Of a stretch of DNA of 64,000 bases, positions 51,166-63,000 are shown in pieces. The notes below the pieces were generated by a model that worked only from the letters and a program-made list of their open reading frames with translations, was not told where the DNA came from and did no database searches. The stretch is taken from the NCBI RefSeq assembly GCF_020509005.1, contig NC_063012.1, positions 11,284,001-11,348,000 of the forward strand. Reading direction: 5' to 3'. Origin of the DNA: Fulvia fulva. Taxonomy: Eukaryota > Ascomycota > Dothideomycetes > Mycosphaerellales > Mycosphaerellaceae. Position 1 is the first letter of the stretch; every line of letters begins with the position of its first letter. The translations under genes and the position numbers were made by a program.

Positions 51166-51581
51166 CTACGCGAACAGAGCACCGATCGCCTGCATGTCCT
51201 CTGGCTTCGCACCGACTGCTCGCTTTACCTCTTGACCATCCTTGAAGACGACAACAGTAGGCCAGGACTCCATGGCCATGATGTGCTGATGGGAGGTTAG
51301 TCACAATTCATGTTCACATGGCTTTGTATTGATCCGAAGACACTCACCTTGACATGTGGATTCTTGGTCAGGTCGACCTGGTACGAATCGACCTTGTCGG
51401 CGTTCTGCTCGGAGTACCTAGACAGCCCATGTCAGCAAACATCTCCGCCGAGCTAGTGAGCTACATACTTCTCCGCAACATCGCTAACGCCATCCTCGTG
51501 TGCGTAGATGAGCACATATTTGCCCTGGGTCGAAAGCGCGTTCTTGAAGCTCTCCTCGCTGTTGAGTTCCGTGTGGACCAT
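51166..51581 (-). CDS. thioredoxin-fold protein lacking the CxxC active site
   Basis: Three exons, 51581-51469, 51417-51348 and 51285-51166, with clean GTATGT...CTAG and GTGAGT...TCAG introns, give 100 residues. The order is thioredoxin-like: an N-terminal strand-helix (MVHTELNSEESFKNALS), a central strand KYVLIYA, then HEDGVSDVAEKYSEQ where WCGPC would be, KVDSYQVDLTKNPHVK, a W-P-T cis-proline loop (MESWPTVVVFKDGQEV) and RAVGAKPEDMQAIGALF. Both cysteines are replaced, and the whole protein has no Cys, so it cannot do dithiol exchange. Such redox-dead thioredoxin-like proteins occur in many filamentous fungi; a chaperone or binding role is inference. Confidence 0.85.
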
Positions 51582-52696
51582 CTTGGCTGATTGATGCTAT
51601 TGCTGTAAGGCCGTGCTGTTCTGCCTCTCTGGATTGCTTGGATTGATGTTGCTGAGCAAGGAATAGTTGTGTTGCGGATATCTCATGGTATCTATACCTT
51701 CGGAATCCGTCGATGGACAATTGTCGCTTGGACCACCACCACAACGGACTTCTCACAGCGGTGAAGTAACGAGTTCCGAAACGTGTCGCAGATCATCTCT
51801 GTACACAGCCGCGAAAGCTATATCATTGTCCGGACCTGCAGCTGATCTACCCGGACCGTGGTCATAAGCTGTACGATGTCCACGAGTCAGTGGCTACCCC
51901 ATACTTTTCGGATGCGATGCATTCGAAGTCCGGTGCACACGCTTCGTGGCAGGCGTCATGATCCGAGATACTCGCAGCCGCGTGGTCTCTATATGGCGCG
52001 TGGTACACCTGGAGATGGTGGCTCCATGTTCCGTGTGGGGATGGAGCTTCGGCTGCAGGCAGCCAGTGGCAGGGTCGAGTCGTGGGGTGGCGCTGCAGGA
52101 TTTCCGAGAGCCGGGGCACAGGACAGAATGTGCCAATCTCACGCAGATGTCCTGTCGAGTGGAGATCGCCCTGCCATGGCTTGTGATGCTTGCCGTGAAT
52201 ACGTACTTTTCCGATGTTGGGTAACAAGGACTTTGTCGAGACAGAGTCGTCCCATTCAACTAAGGATTGGGCTCGAAATACTTCAAGCGTCGACTAAGAG
52301 ACCAAGCGCTCTGTCCAGCATACGATCTCGAGGACTGCGAGCATTTCGAATCTCTGCTTGCATGCCTTCGTCTCCGTTGACGACAAGGTCATCGGTGGAT
52401 AAGGCACTGTCCATTCGTCCTGGCTATCGATACCATCGAAGGGGTTCAGCGTGGCAACAAGTCCGCCATTGACGATCGATGGTGTCGCCGCGTGAGATTG
52501 GAGCCTCATGATCAGACATAGACAGAAGTGCCACTCTGCCCCGTCGAAGCTTCGACTTTGAGCTTCTGGGTACTATGGTTTGACAAACTCGCACCATCCT
52601 CAAAGACTCTCGTTTGCTGCTGACGGTAGGCGCAATGCGCCGTCAGTACAAATATCGGAATATGCGTCATGGCACAAGTGCTTATCATAATCGACA
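51582..52696. other. intergenic, no gene supported
   Basis: 1115 bases between the thioredoxin-like gene and the first DUF7918-like gene. A 204-codon plus-strand frame at 51858-52472 is overlapped by three minus-strand frames of about 120 codons; none has a domain or even composition, so I do not call a gene. Confidence 0.35.
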
Positions 52697-53290
52697 ATGC
52701 CAGCCATCGGCGGCCTTACCGTCGTGATAAACTGTCACGGCACAGACCACACAGAGTACGTACAGCCAACACTGCCCGACTCCGCAAACAGAAGATACCG
52801 GATCGTCGAAGCCAAAGACGGAGCCAACTTCTCCATTGACATCAAGCTCAACTCCACTTTCGTCTTTCTCGGAGATGTGTTGACGTGCACAGTCACTATA
52901 GATGGCGTTGAAAGCATCAAGATGTGCTACGACCGTCAACATATTAGCGCCAACACCGAGCTCCATCATTCTATTGACGAGATCCGAGACAACGTGAAGT
53001 TCCATTCTATGCTCTTCACAATGGCGGGCGGTACTAGAGAAGTGAGCAAGATCTTAGTCGAGATCAAGCACGGGAATCTAGGCCAGCAGCTTCCAGGCAG
53101 ACATATCGATCTTCATCCGGAGGACATTGAGATGACAGGGATTTCCAGCACAGTGGGCATAGAGCCTGGTATCGTAAGACCAGCTGGGGACCCTCGCTTG
53201 GTTACTAGGGTCGGAGAAGAGGCGGACGACTGCTATTTTGAGTTTGAGTGCTGCACTAGAGCAGCATTACAAGCGCGTGGTGTTGTTTGA
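52697..53290 (+). CDS. DUF7918-like protein, first of a tandem pair
   Basis: 197 residues. It begins MPAIGGLTVVINCHGTDHTE and contains RYRIVEAKDGANFSIDIKL, FVFLGDVLTCTVTIDGV, a middle KILVEIKHG, a HPEDIEMTGISSTVGI segment, and ends CYFEFECCTRAALQARGVV. The pattern of a short N-terminal strand (L-T-V), a YxEA-x-x-GxxFxI strand and a later acidic/Cys-containing end is that of fungal DUF7918 proteins, which have no known function. The next gene (53637) is a paralogue in the same direction. No signal peptide, so probably cytosolic or nuclear. Confidence 0.75.
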   Translation: MPAIGGLTVVINCHGTDHTEYVQPTLPDSANRRYRIVEAKDGANFSIDIKLNSTFVFLGDVLTCTVTIDGVESIKMCYDRQHISANTELHHSIDEIRDNVKFHSMLFTMAGGTREVSKILVEIKHGNLGQQLPGRHIDLHPEDIEMTGISSTVGIEPGIVRPAGDPRLVTRVGEEADDCYFEFECCTRAALQARGVV

Positions 53291-53636
53291 ATTTGTCTGT
53301 AGTGCGATGAACTTGCTGCGCAGGACTAGATCGAGTGAGTGTACGAATTTCTAGTAAGATCCAGCCAGAGACTTGCCGTACTGTCTTTGCATTCCCATTC
53401 ATGACCATGACGCAGCCTCTACACTGCATGCCGTTGCTTGTGCATGTGTTTCGTATGCAGGGTGTAAAAGTGAAAAGCGTCGTTTCGAGAGTTATGTGGA
53501 ATCGTCTCTATCGTATAGAAGCGGCTCTCGTAGAGAGTCATCTAGAGACTTCTTGTTTGCTCAGTGGCATGGAAGTACATTCAGTACGTATAAGGCTGTG
53601 CTTGACCGCTCACTTGTGGCTCCAACGACTCACGCC
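53291..53636. other. spacer between the DUF7918-like paralogues
   Basis: 346 bases. The reading frame of the second gene is open back to 53373, but those 88 codons have no match in the paralogue, so I treat them as leader sequence. Confidence 0.35.
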
Positions 53637-54287
53637 ATGGCAGTTATTGATGGCATCACAGTCGAAGTCTACGTGGAAGGAGTCGAATATCGCGAGTATA
53701 ACGACCCTGAGGAACCCTCCGATCCAACACAGAGTTGCAAGTACATCGAAGCAAGACATGGCTCGAGGTTTCAAATCGAGGTCACGATCACTCAAGACAT
53801 TAGCAAGAGACATATCGTCTTTCTCGGCGACGTCCTGACCTGTGCCATCTTGGTCGACGGTAAGCGGTCCCATTCAACAAAGTGGGACAAACCCCCACCG
53901 CATCTTGCGGACGGGAACTTCCATTTGCAGGAGACGTGCAACGGAGTTCAAGACAAAGACAATCATCACGAATGGAAGTTCGATCTTGTAGTCGACCAGT
54001 CAGCGGTGTCATCCAAGACCACACAAATCGAGATTCTGTTTGGACAAGCTAATGTGACAACACCGGACTATGATCTCGACCTCGATGAGTATCCAGAAGA
54101 TCTCGAGACTACTGGGCTGTCCGACACGGTTGCTGTCAACCCTAGCGTGAGGCGTGCGCAGAATCTCGGCAGTGGCATGAATCGGGTTGGCAAGCTGGAC
54201 GATGACCCGTTCTTCAGATTCAAGTGTTGTGAGAGAGGCAATTTGGAGGCACTTGGAATTGTCAGCGAACTTGAGACGAAGGAGTAG
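53637..54287 (+). CDS. DUF7918-like protein, second of a tandem pair
   Basis: 216 residues from the ATG at 53637, chosen because MAVIDGITVEVYV aligns with the start of the paralogue. Shared segments are CKYIEARHGSRFQIEVTI, HIVFLGDVLTCAILVDG, TTQIEILFG, an EYPEDLETTGLSDTVAV block and FFRFKCCERGNLEALGIV. The product is about 20 residues longer, mostly in the loop after the first strand (DPEEPSDPTQS) and the acidic linker. The order of conserved blocks is identical to that of 52697-53290, so the two arose by tandem duplication and have since diverged to roughly one third identity by eye. Confidence 0.78.
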   Translation: MAVIDGITVEVYVEGVEYREYNDPEEPSDPTQSCKYIEARHGSRFQIEVTITQDISKRHIVFLGDVLTCAILVDGKRSHSTKWDKPPPHLADGNFHLQETCNGVQDKDNHHEWKFDLVVDQSAVSSKTTQIEILFGQANVTTPDYDLDLDEYPEDLETTGLSDTVAVNPSVRRAQNLGSGMNRVGKLDDDPFFRFKCCERGNLEALGIVSELETKE

Positions 54288-54355
54288 GTCGCTGCGCGCG
54301 CAAGTGAAGGACAGGTTGTGAAGATCGTAAGAAACAAATGATTGAGCTCACTCGG

Positions 54356-55296
54356 CTATCCCCGTCTTCTCGTCGATGGCGAGTTCTTCGCTTTCTCACT
54401 TCCTGTGACCTTGCTCGTACCAGTAGCTTGCGAGATGGCTCGCTTGCCCTTCGGCTCGAGCTTCGTCTGCTTGGTGTCCTTGCTACTTGGGCTGTTCCAG
54501 TAGTAGACCATTTGTGCCGCCAAGACCAAGTTGAGCGTGAAGCCAGCCAAGAAGCCGTACAGAATGAGCTTGTCGTCCACCTCCTGTAAAGTCGTGAACA
54601 CTCGCGCGAGAGAACCAGCGAGGTAGTTGAAGACCTGTCACACAGTCAGCATCGTCGCGTCACAACCATCCCTTTGTCTGAACATACCGCGAAAGCACTC
54701 AACTGCCCAGTCCCACCTTGTCTCGCGATTGCGACGATCTGCGGTAACTTGCTAGCCACACCGAGCAGACCCGCTCCAGCCTGACAGTACTGCAGCATGT
54801 CCATGCTCACGATGCTATCGTTGTACAATGCATATCCCGCCGCGGCCAATCCCGCGACGAAAGCCACTGCCGCAGCTGCCTTCCCGCTGTACTGCAGAAC
54901 CAACACGCTGATCGCGACGTTCTGCACGGCGATCAAGGCCACCTCCCCATACGTGCTGAATGGAAACTGATTGCGCACGTTGTACACCAGAGTCACCAAA
55001 TAGCTCGCTGTTTCAAGCAAGTAGCTCAGGAAACTGATCCCCTCTGCCGACTGCGAGTTCAGCATCTTCAGCAGTTGTGGCAGCTTCACGATCGAGGACA
55101 TTCCGATGATTGCGACGCCCAGCGCCTTCGAAATGGCGAGCTTGAGGCATACTGTGTCGGTGATGGTGATGTTGTGGACGAGGGATCGATAGCAGGAGTC
55201 GCCGAGGAGGTTCGTCGCGGCGTCGGAGATGGGTTTCGGGAGGTTGCGCGTGATGGGCGGGAGGACGGAGCGGAGGGTCTGTTCGAGGGATTCCAT
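54356..55296 (-). CDS. MPDU1: mannose-P-dolichol utilization defect 1 homologue (MPDU1/Lec35), PQ-loop protein
   Basis: Two exons, 55296-54688 and 54634-54356, give 295 residues; the GTATGT...GACAG intron keeps phase between SAFA and VFNYLAG. Two PQ-loop motifs, SIVKLPQLLKML (about residue 70) and VASKLPQIVAIA (about 187), each open a three-helix bundle, with about seven membrane helices in all. EGISFLSYLLETASYLVTL between them is typical of MPDU1. The C-terminal 45 residues are basic, Lys/Ser/Thr-rich and cytosolic. MPDU1 is needed for use of dolichol-linked mannose and glucose in glycosylation and GPI synthesis in the ER. A start at 55323 adds nine residues and is also possible. Confidence 0.93.
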
Positions 55297-55723
55297 GGCT
55301 GTTAATGGGTATGTACCGGGCACGATGGGCGTCGTATAGGAAGTGTCAGTTGGGGTTAGACTACGTGGCCGTGAGATTCGTTTTGAACAGCTGGAATTGT
55401 TGAGGCTCCGAACGCGAAAGTAACGCGTACGCGGTACGAGAGAGACTGTCGCGCTCGTATTTATTCGTAGACTATTGCCTTACTATTACTCCTTATACTT
55501 AGGACAGTAGGCTAGTAGAAATATAAGACTAATAGTTATATTATTATCTAACTAAATTTAGAGTCTAATACTTTAACTTTAAGAATAGGTTTATAGATTC
55601 TTCTCTAGTATAAATATTAACTACTAGTTACTACCTTTCTAGTAGAAAGTCTAGTAATCTCTATAGAGATAGTAACATATTACGTTAGAAGTATAGGAAG
55701 TTATTATACGGGCTTATATAGGG

Positions 55724-55884
55724 TGTTTTAAAAGCAGGTTATGTATTATATATATCTATCTAGAATAGACAAGTGTTGCTCTTGAAGAGGCTATAGGTGA
55801 CTAATCAGTTACCTAATTCTTAGCGTACGTAGCCTTAGGTTTTAATAATAGGATATTACCTATATATACGCTCGGATCGCGACA
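55724..55884 (-). repeat. possible LTR of the degraded retrotransposon
   Basis: On the minus strand this segment starts TGTCGCGATCC and ends TTTTAAAACA, that is TG...CA ends, and is less TpA-rich than its surroundings. It lies downstream of the degraded pol on the same strand, where a 3' LTR would be. No second copy is visible, so this is a weak call. Confidence 0.25.
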
Positions 55885-57329
55885 CACCCCCTTAGCTCGT
55901 ACGCTAGAGTAAATAAGCTGATTCCTATATAATCGCGTACACCCTATTATAGCTACCCCCCTACCTATAGTAGTGACGTTAGGCCCTAGTATTACTACTA
56001 CTATAGTAAGGGTAAGTTAGCTATTTTAAGTAAAGTAAGCTAAGGTAAGTAAGGTAAGCTTTATACCCCTTCCCTTATTCCTCACTTTCACTACTACTAT
56101 TGTTACCTATATAATAAAGTATAGAATATATAACTATTACCGGTAAGATAGCTTAGGTAATAGTCCCGTTATACGGACTTTTACTTAAGTATATAATTAT
56201 CTTACCTACCGGTAAACATTAGAGGTCCTAAGTTTAATCTAGGGGTAGCCTTAGTCCTATCGTATACTTAAACATATATTGTCGTCCGCTCAACTTATTA
56301 AATTGTCTAATAATTACTCTATACTAAGTTATTTCGCTCCGGCGAATAGTAAGAGAGCTCGCTCTACCCCTAGGGAGTATAAGATACTAGTTAGTAGCGT
56401 AATATACTAGGCTGTCTACGACAGAGCTTGTACTATATAAGGTATAATAGGGCTCTAATAGGTAATATAAGAGTAACGGTATCGGAAAGTTAAAAAGGTA
56501 CCTTTAGGGGGCCTTACTTTCTATACTTTTAAAGGTCGTTACCTTAGGGTAGTGACGCCTTTTTGTTTTAGGCAAGTGTATACTATATATAAGGTACGAA
56601 AGTAGCGGATAATATAGTAATAAGGTAGTAGTATTGTTACTAGTAGTAAGTTAGAGGCGTTTCTCGCGTTCTAATTAGACGCGCTACTTTTGTCGCGCGC
56701 GCGTACGCTACTACTAGTAATAGGGGTGTTTCTCGCCTTCACGCTATTAGCTAATAGGAGTCCGAGAAACACCTATTAATAATAGTACTAGGGCCGTACC
56801 GGTAAATAGTAGATACTTTACCCTAGCTTCGTTATCGTCTATAGTATTAGTAGCTACTAGTAGCCGTGTTTTGCGCCTACTAGCGCTTCTAGAGAGGTGT
56901 CCGTAAAGATAAAGCCGTTCGGTATTCGTTTCGAGATAAGGTAAGGCCGCTACTACGGGCTTCTTAGGCGTCTATTAGCCCGTTACCTCCTAATATAGCT
57001 ATAGAGGGCACTAAGGTACGTAGGTCTACGCCTTCCTTAGCTATATTAAGTAGCTTAACGAAGTGCTTATACTTCTATAGTAGAAGTAGCTTAGTTAGCC
57101 CGTCTATAGGTATATTGTTAGTACTAAGATACTTAATCTTAATGTCTCCGCGCTAGTCTCGCTATCGGAGCTAGTAGTAGTAGACATTAACGTAGCGTAG
57201 CTTTGTATTAAGCTTTTGCCCTTATTAGTTAATAAGGCGGATAGTCTACGTATTATCGTAGTATAAGTAGGTACGCTAATTAAACTGAAGGTGTATCTTA
57301 GTAAAGACTCGTTCCTACTATATAAGCTC

Positions 57330-58640
57330 TAAGGCGGCTTACGAAAGCCCGAGTAGCGTAGCCTCTATTAAGGACTTAGTAATAGTGATTTGTTTAGATG
57401 CCTTATAATCTACTAGTCTACCAAACAGTATAAAGACCTAGCTATTTAAGCTAGTCCTATTATTATTTATGCCGTAGGACGCGTCCGATACTATAAAGAA
57501 CTCGTAGTTACTACCGAGGTGCTCTAGTTAGCTATAAAGGCTAGTGATATATTTACTAGCGCTATATATAAGGCAGAGGTTCTTAGTCTCTAGGAGATAG
57601 CATAAGTACTAATCTATAAGCTTAAGATGTGTCTTAGTTAGCTTAGTTAGATACTACGATAGTATAGATAAGGAAAAGGCGATGTTAGGCCGCGTATATA
57701 TAGCGGCGAAGTTAAGGGATCCTATACGTTATTAGTACGTAAGGATAGCAATAGAGGTGGGTTAATAACCCTCTAGAACGGTCTAATTAAGGTGTTAATC
57801 TACTAGTACTATCGTTTTATATACATTTGTAGATATACTAAATTTAGCGGCTAGCTTCTTAATATAGTCTTCTTAAGAGAGCTATAGTAAGCGCTTGTTT
57901 CTATCGCGCGTAACCTTGATTCCTAGGAACTAGGAGAGATTACTAAGCTCGTATTTCTCGTACTTAGTAAGCAGCCGCTACTTAATATTAGTAGTATAGG
58001 CCTTATACTTACGGTAGTAGAGCATAACTAGGTCGTTAACGTAAAAGAAGAACATAACCTTATTGTTATAGTAGATGTATTCGGAGTCCGATAGGGGTAC
58101 TAGTCTAAGGGAGGCTAGCGTCTCGGTTAGGGAGTTATATATAATAAAGGGGACTCCTTTAGACCGTAGAGGGCCTTAACTAGCTTAAGGGCGTGTCTAT
58201 AGGATGGCCTATCGATTCTAGGAGGTGGTTATAGATATATAGTATATAGTAGGTCCGAGTTTAGGAAGGTATTAATAATATCGAATTGTTCGGCTTCTAG
58301 GTCGAAGCTCGCGGCTATAGTATAGTAGAGGCGGAACATACTTACTAGTAGTATAGCGGCGTATATATCTAAGTATGTTCCTTATAAATTGCCTCTTACG
58401 TATAGCCTAGCCTTAAAGCTCTCTAGTATACCGTACTCGTCTAGTTTATATTTATATACCTACTTTAGCGGTAGTAGTAGCTAAAGTCCCTCCTCTTACT
58501 AAGCATCCTAATCCTTCTCTTCCTTTATTACCTATCTAAATATGCCTATTACTAGGGCTTTAGTAAACCCCTTAGCTATAGCTTCGATCTACTATTAGGA
58601 GAAGCGGTGTTTTATAGCGGCTCGGTAGTTAGAAGGTTCG
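57330..58640 (-). pseudogene. copia reverse transcriptase/RNase H relic, RIP-degraded
   Basis: Reading the minus strand in one main frame and accepting TAG stops gives, in the correct order for copia Pol: YKYKLDEYGILESFKARL near 58450, EAEQFDIINTFLNSDL, LVKALYGLKESP at about 58151-58195, FFFYVNDLVML at about 58020-58060 (the YVDD active site with Asp changed to Asn), FLGIKVTRDR, YTRPNIAFSLS near 57680, SDASYGINNN near 57470 and YKASKQITITKS near 57390. Stops sit where Trp or Gln is expected (TGG or CAG to TAG). The element is dead. Gag, protease and integrase cannot be followed above about 58,700. Confidence 0.82.
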
Positions 58641-59327
58641 GGCGGAAGGTTATTACGGTATATAGAGGTAGTAGTATTAACACGCCTTAGAGGGCTATTG
58701 CCTCTTCGTGTAGGGCTTCGATCGCTCTTATTACGATAGGCGCGTATTCTAGGTCGTATACCGGACATCTAGCTAATAATTATATTAGCGACTATAATCT
58801 AGTATAGTATATAGTAGAAGTAGGCCGTTCGTAGGCGCTTTCTATTCTCTATAACTATATAGTTAGACTCCTCTAGTATATAGAGCTCTGGCTCTAGGGG
58901 GAAGAGTAGTATATTAGACGCGTTATATATTAACGCGTCTTCTAGTAGTATAAATATAAATAGATATAGCTCGCGATTAGGGTCCGTATTACCTATAGTC
59001 TCCTTACGGTCTTCTACGGTAAGGGCATCTATTATCTACTACTATAGGGTGTCGTAGTATAGTCGTATTATATACTAACTACTATATATTGTCTTAAGTC
59101 ACGTGATCTATTACGTGCTCGATTTGCCGGTCTTTTTAGTTATATATTACTAACTCGTAGTGTTACGGCTAGTATAGTTCTTACCTAAGGAGCTTTTAGT
59201 AGGCGTCTCGAGGTTATTAGGTATACGGCTACTAAGCCTATCCTTCTACCCCCTCGGCCTATGCTATATCTTACTCGGAATAAGCGATATATAGGTCGTA
59301 GTATTATTTAGGCTCTTTAGCCGGTTC

Positions 59328-59562
59328 TGTTAAGATGTAGCATCTCAAAGGGAGTCAACAATCAGGAAGTGATCTGGCAGCCTGAGGCATCCACAATGAC
59401 TCAGCTTGTAGGGAGATACCTTCTCTCCCCTTTAGCTTAGATAGACATCCAACACAATCAACATATTGGTTCCTGATATATTGCTGCATGCTCGTGCTAT
59501 TAGTCAGTTGAAGATTGATCTCTTACTCCACTCCGCTGCCATCCACCCGTACCTGTTCAACA
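59328..59562 (+). repeat. 5' LTR of the copia element
   Basis: 235 bases with TGTT at the start and AACA at the end, the short inverted ends of an LTR. The 3' copy is beyond the window, so the borders rest on these ends and on the adjoining primer-binding site. Confidence 0.75.
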
Positions 59563-59577
59563 GGTTATGAGCCCGGG
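59563..59577 (+). promoter_or_regulatory. primer-binding site, tRNA-iMet internal half-primer type
   Basis: GGTTATGAGCCC directly after the LTR is complementary to the anticodon stem-loop of eukaryotic initiator tRNA-Met (GGGCTCATAACC, anticodon CAT). As in Drosophila copia, a primer cut within the anticodon loop would start minus-strand synthesis. Confidence 0.75.
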
Positions 59578-60010
59578 TTTGTGCAGGAATAAGAGCAACC
59601 TATATCAGTACAGGTTACTTGTATCCCTTGCTATCGTAGCAGAAAACATCTGGGAATCAGAAGTCTACCCCGTCTATCCTATCAAGGAGCTTAGTTCGAT
59701 ACTAAGTGATAGGTAACCCAGACAAGGACTCTGTGCGGCTTACTCAAAGCCAATACCTTGAAGATACTCTGTAGGCAGAACTGCATCGAGATACTATCAA
59801 GAAGGACTTCAAGTAAGTCATTTGAAGCTCTGCTAGGAGAGACAGACCTGTGTCCTAGCCCCGAGACCTCACACCGCTCCTTCTTTACTTTACCAAGCAG
59901 GCCTTGGTATCCACACCTACGAACTTTCCCATTCTACACCAGAAGCCTCAGCAGGATCTGAGCCACCACCTTGGAACATACACACCTTGTTTCATTACAT
60001 CCAATTTATT

Positions 60011-63000
60011 ATGGATTCATACCAAGAGAAGACAGAGGAGAAGGGAGGCAAAATCCCAATTCTTGGGAGGGACAATTGGAAGAGATGGTTCAACCTTCAG
60101 AGATACAAGATGGAGAGCCAATCAGCATTCTTTGCAATTGATGACCTAATGGAAGTGTCTTTTGACAACATCAAGGGCAAGACTCTGAAACTCCAAGAAG
60201 AGGCTACAACCAAAGAGATCCTCAATACGCCAACATGGACAAGACACAATGCAGTATGCAACTTCAGTATCCTTAGTAGGATCACAGAAGAAGATGAATT
60301 TGAGCTTGAGGGCTCATGTGAATCTGGAAGAGCTGCTGAGAAGTGGGTGTATCTCTGGAACAAGTATAGCCAGGTGCTACCAACCCATGCACATGAGCTC
60401 ACAAAGCAATTTGTGACCTTTGAGATGAGTGAAGAGTTCACCATCAGATCTGCATGGACACACCTGGTTTCTCTTGGAAAAAGGATTGCTGATGTTGACC
60501 CAGAGGGTCAGCATTACAGGAAAGCTGATGTGAGGATGACCCAGCTCTTAAGCTCACTGCCACCTGACTACCATGTAGCCAGGGATACTATCATGGCTCA
60601 GCCAAAGATGGATCATGAAAGGACCTTAAAGATCCTTGAAGCTCAAGAAGCCAGGTTGGATCCCTCTAAGGCTGAGTATGGCATGGCAGCCACCTGGGTC
60701 AAGCCCTCAGGTCTAGCAAGACCACTCTCCTGCCTTCTCTGTGAGAAGGATCATCTGATCAAGGACTGCCCTAGTTTGCCTGAGGCAAGAAAGGTCCTTA
60801 GATCTCATTCCCAACCACCATCTTCCCAGAATACAACACATGTCAAGAAGAAGAGAACTCCACCACCCACTTCAAGGAGGACACCAAGAGAGAAGTCCTC
60901 TATGGAAGAACTTAAGAAAATGGTGAAGAAACTCAGCTCTGACATGCTGTCACTCCAGAAGAACCAGGCCCAGTCTTATACCTCTAAAGCAAAGAAGACT
61001 GGAAAAGGTTTCTCCGCCCAAGAGTCACCATGCAGCTCATCCCCAGAGACAATGTCTGATGATGATGAGTATGATGAAGTGGCTCACTCAACTGCAGAAG
61101 TCCAAGGCAAGTTCCCCTCGTCAGAGTGGTTACTTGACTCCTGTGCTTCATCCCATATGACTGACCAAAGCTGCCTCTTTAGATCTATGACTCCCTTGAC
61201 AAGGAAGAAATGGATCAAAGTGGGAGGTGGGTTTTTATTGGCCACTCATATTGGGAATGCAGAGATGAGTGGGAGAGCTGGCAGAAAAGTTGTTTTGGAA
61301 GATGTCCTGCTTGTACCCAAGCTAGGAGTGAACCTGGTTTCATGGAACCAGTTTAGCAAGCAGTTTGGTGTGCAACCTCCATCATTTTCTCTTGTTTCCC
61401 CCTCTGGTGAGACTGTTGTCCAGACAAAGCTCCTTGGGGGGGTTCCATTCATTGATGAGATTTCTCCTCTCCTACAAGAACGGGCACATTACTCATCATG
61501 TGCACCACCAATGGAGAATGCCTTTGTGACTGCTCAATCAGAGACCGACCTGAAGCAGTGGGAGCTTTGGCATAGAAGATTTGCACACTTTGGGAAGAAT
61601 TTGCTCCAGAATCTTCACAAGGTAACAGACTTGAAAGAACCCATTCCTATCCCTAAGGATGGCTTTCACCAGTGCAGAGTATGCTCAATAGCAAAGATGA
61701 AGAAGTACAAAGGCAAAGTTACAGAGAGAAGACCTGAAAGACTTGCCCTTGTATCTATTGACATATGTGGCCCACTACCAATCTCAAGACTAGGATTCAA
61801 ATACTGGCTTGAGATTGTTGACAACTTCTCTAGGAAGAAGTGGACCTTTCCTCTTAGGAAAAGAGAAGATGCTCCAGTTGCTCTCCAGAACTGGAAGATC
61901 AAAGCAGAGAGGAAATCATCAGCGCAGCTGAAAGCAGTAAGACTTGACAATGCAAAAGAACTTATTGCATTAGTGAAGCAGTGGGAGAAGGATTTGGGGA
62001 TTGGGCTCGAGCCGACTGAGGCATACAACTCTCTACAGAATGGACCAGTTGAGAGGTCAATACAAACCTCAGAGGACTCTATAAGGGCAATGCTTGAAGA
62101 GGCTAAAATGCCGGTTGAATTTTGGCCTGAAGCACTAGAGGCCCAAACTTATATGAGGAACAAACTGCCAAATGGCCCAGATTACGATGGGTTCAAGGTT
62201 TCACCAGATGAGGCTTTTGATGGTATCAAACCGACCATCAACCATTTGAAAGTTTGGGGATGCAAAGCTGTTGTCTATATGGACACAAGATCCCAACCTC
62301 AATGGGCAAGAAGTGACAAGCTAATGAATAGGGGTAAAGAAGCAGTGTTTATTGGGTATGTTGAAAACACAGCTAAAGCCTGGCTCTTTTGGGAACCAGA
62401 CATGAGAGCTGTTAAACAACACACACATGCAGACTTCTTTGAGGACCAGCCTGGAGGTGATATGGGTCTCAATGTTCCAACATTGAATCTACCAAGCAGT
62501 GCACCAGCTAGGAAGCCCTTAGGAAGGCCGAGGAAGAACGTATCCTTAGGACAATCTACCCACCATTCAGGCGTCCATCAGAGCCCCCCCGAAATAGATC
62601 AGCCAATTGAGAGCCCTAAAGTCGCTCAGCCGAGAAAGCTGTTTGTGCAACTTCCCCAGCCTCCGGAGAACGTAGGGGAATTTCAGAAAATCGATCAGCC
62701 AATTGAGAGAAGCTCCCTAGATCCCCAGGAAATAGACGTTACTAGGTCACAAGTGACGGTCCCTAAATCATCCCTTGGAAAGAGAAAGGCTGACTATGAT
62801 GTTGAGGGCTATGACATGAAACAGAAAGCCCCAAGATCCATGGTCCCTAAGCCCGAACTAACCACTGAAGTGGGAGAAGCAATGGACCTCTCAGAGAACC
62901 TTGCTGCTTTTCACCAAGCTTTCTTTGCAGCCATGCAATCAGTGGACAGTTCAATACCATGGGATAGCGAATTCCTGGAAGAAGTTGAGGAAATGGCCTT

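Larger units (their letters stand above)
55450..59327. mobile_element. RIP-mutated, AT-rich repeat tract
   Basis: Composition changes sharply just after 55440: TA dinucleotides and TAG/CTA triplets dominate, TG and CA become rare, while CG is kept in short clusters such as CGCGCGCG. No reading frame of 60 codons survives on either strand over almost 4 kb. This is the classic footprint of RIP acting on CpA. Recognisable copia retrotransposon remains lie on the minus strand (57330-58640). The tract ends abruptly where a second, unmutated copia element begins at 59328. Confidence 0.88.

Noticed and set aside
51858..52472. A 204-codon plus-strand frame in the spacer before the DUF7918-like genes
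   Set aside because: Competing minus-strand frames of similar length and no recognisable content.
55450..59327. AT-rich tract as a centromere
   Set aside because: The TpA excess with CpA/TpG loss and the readable copia pol explain it as RIP-mutated transposon; centromere identity cannot be seen from sequence.
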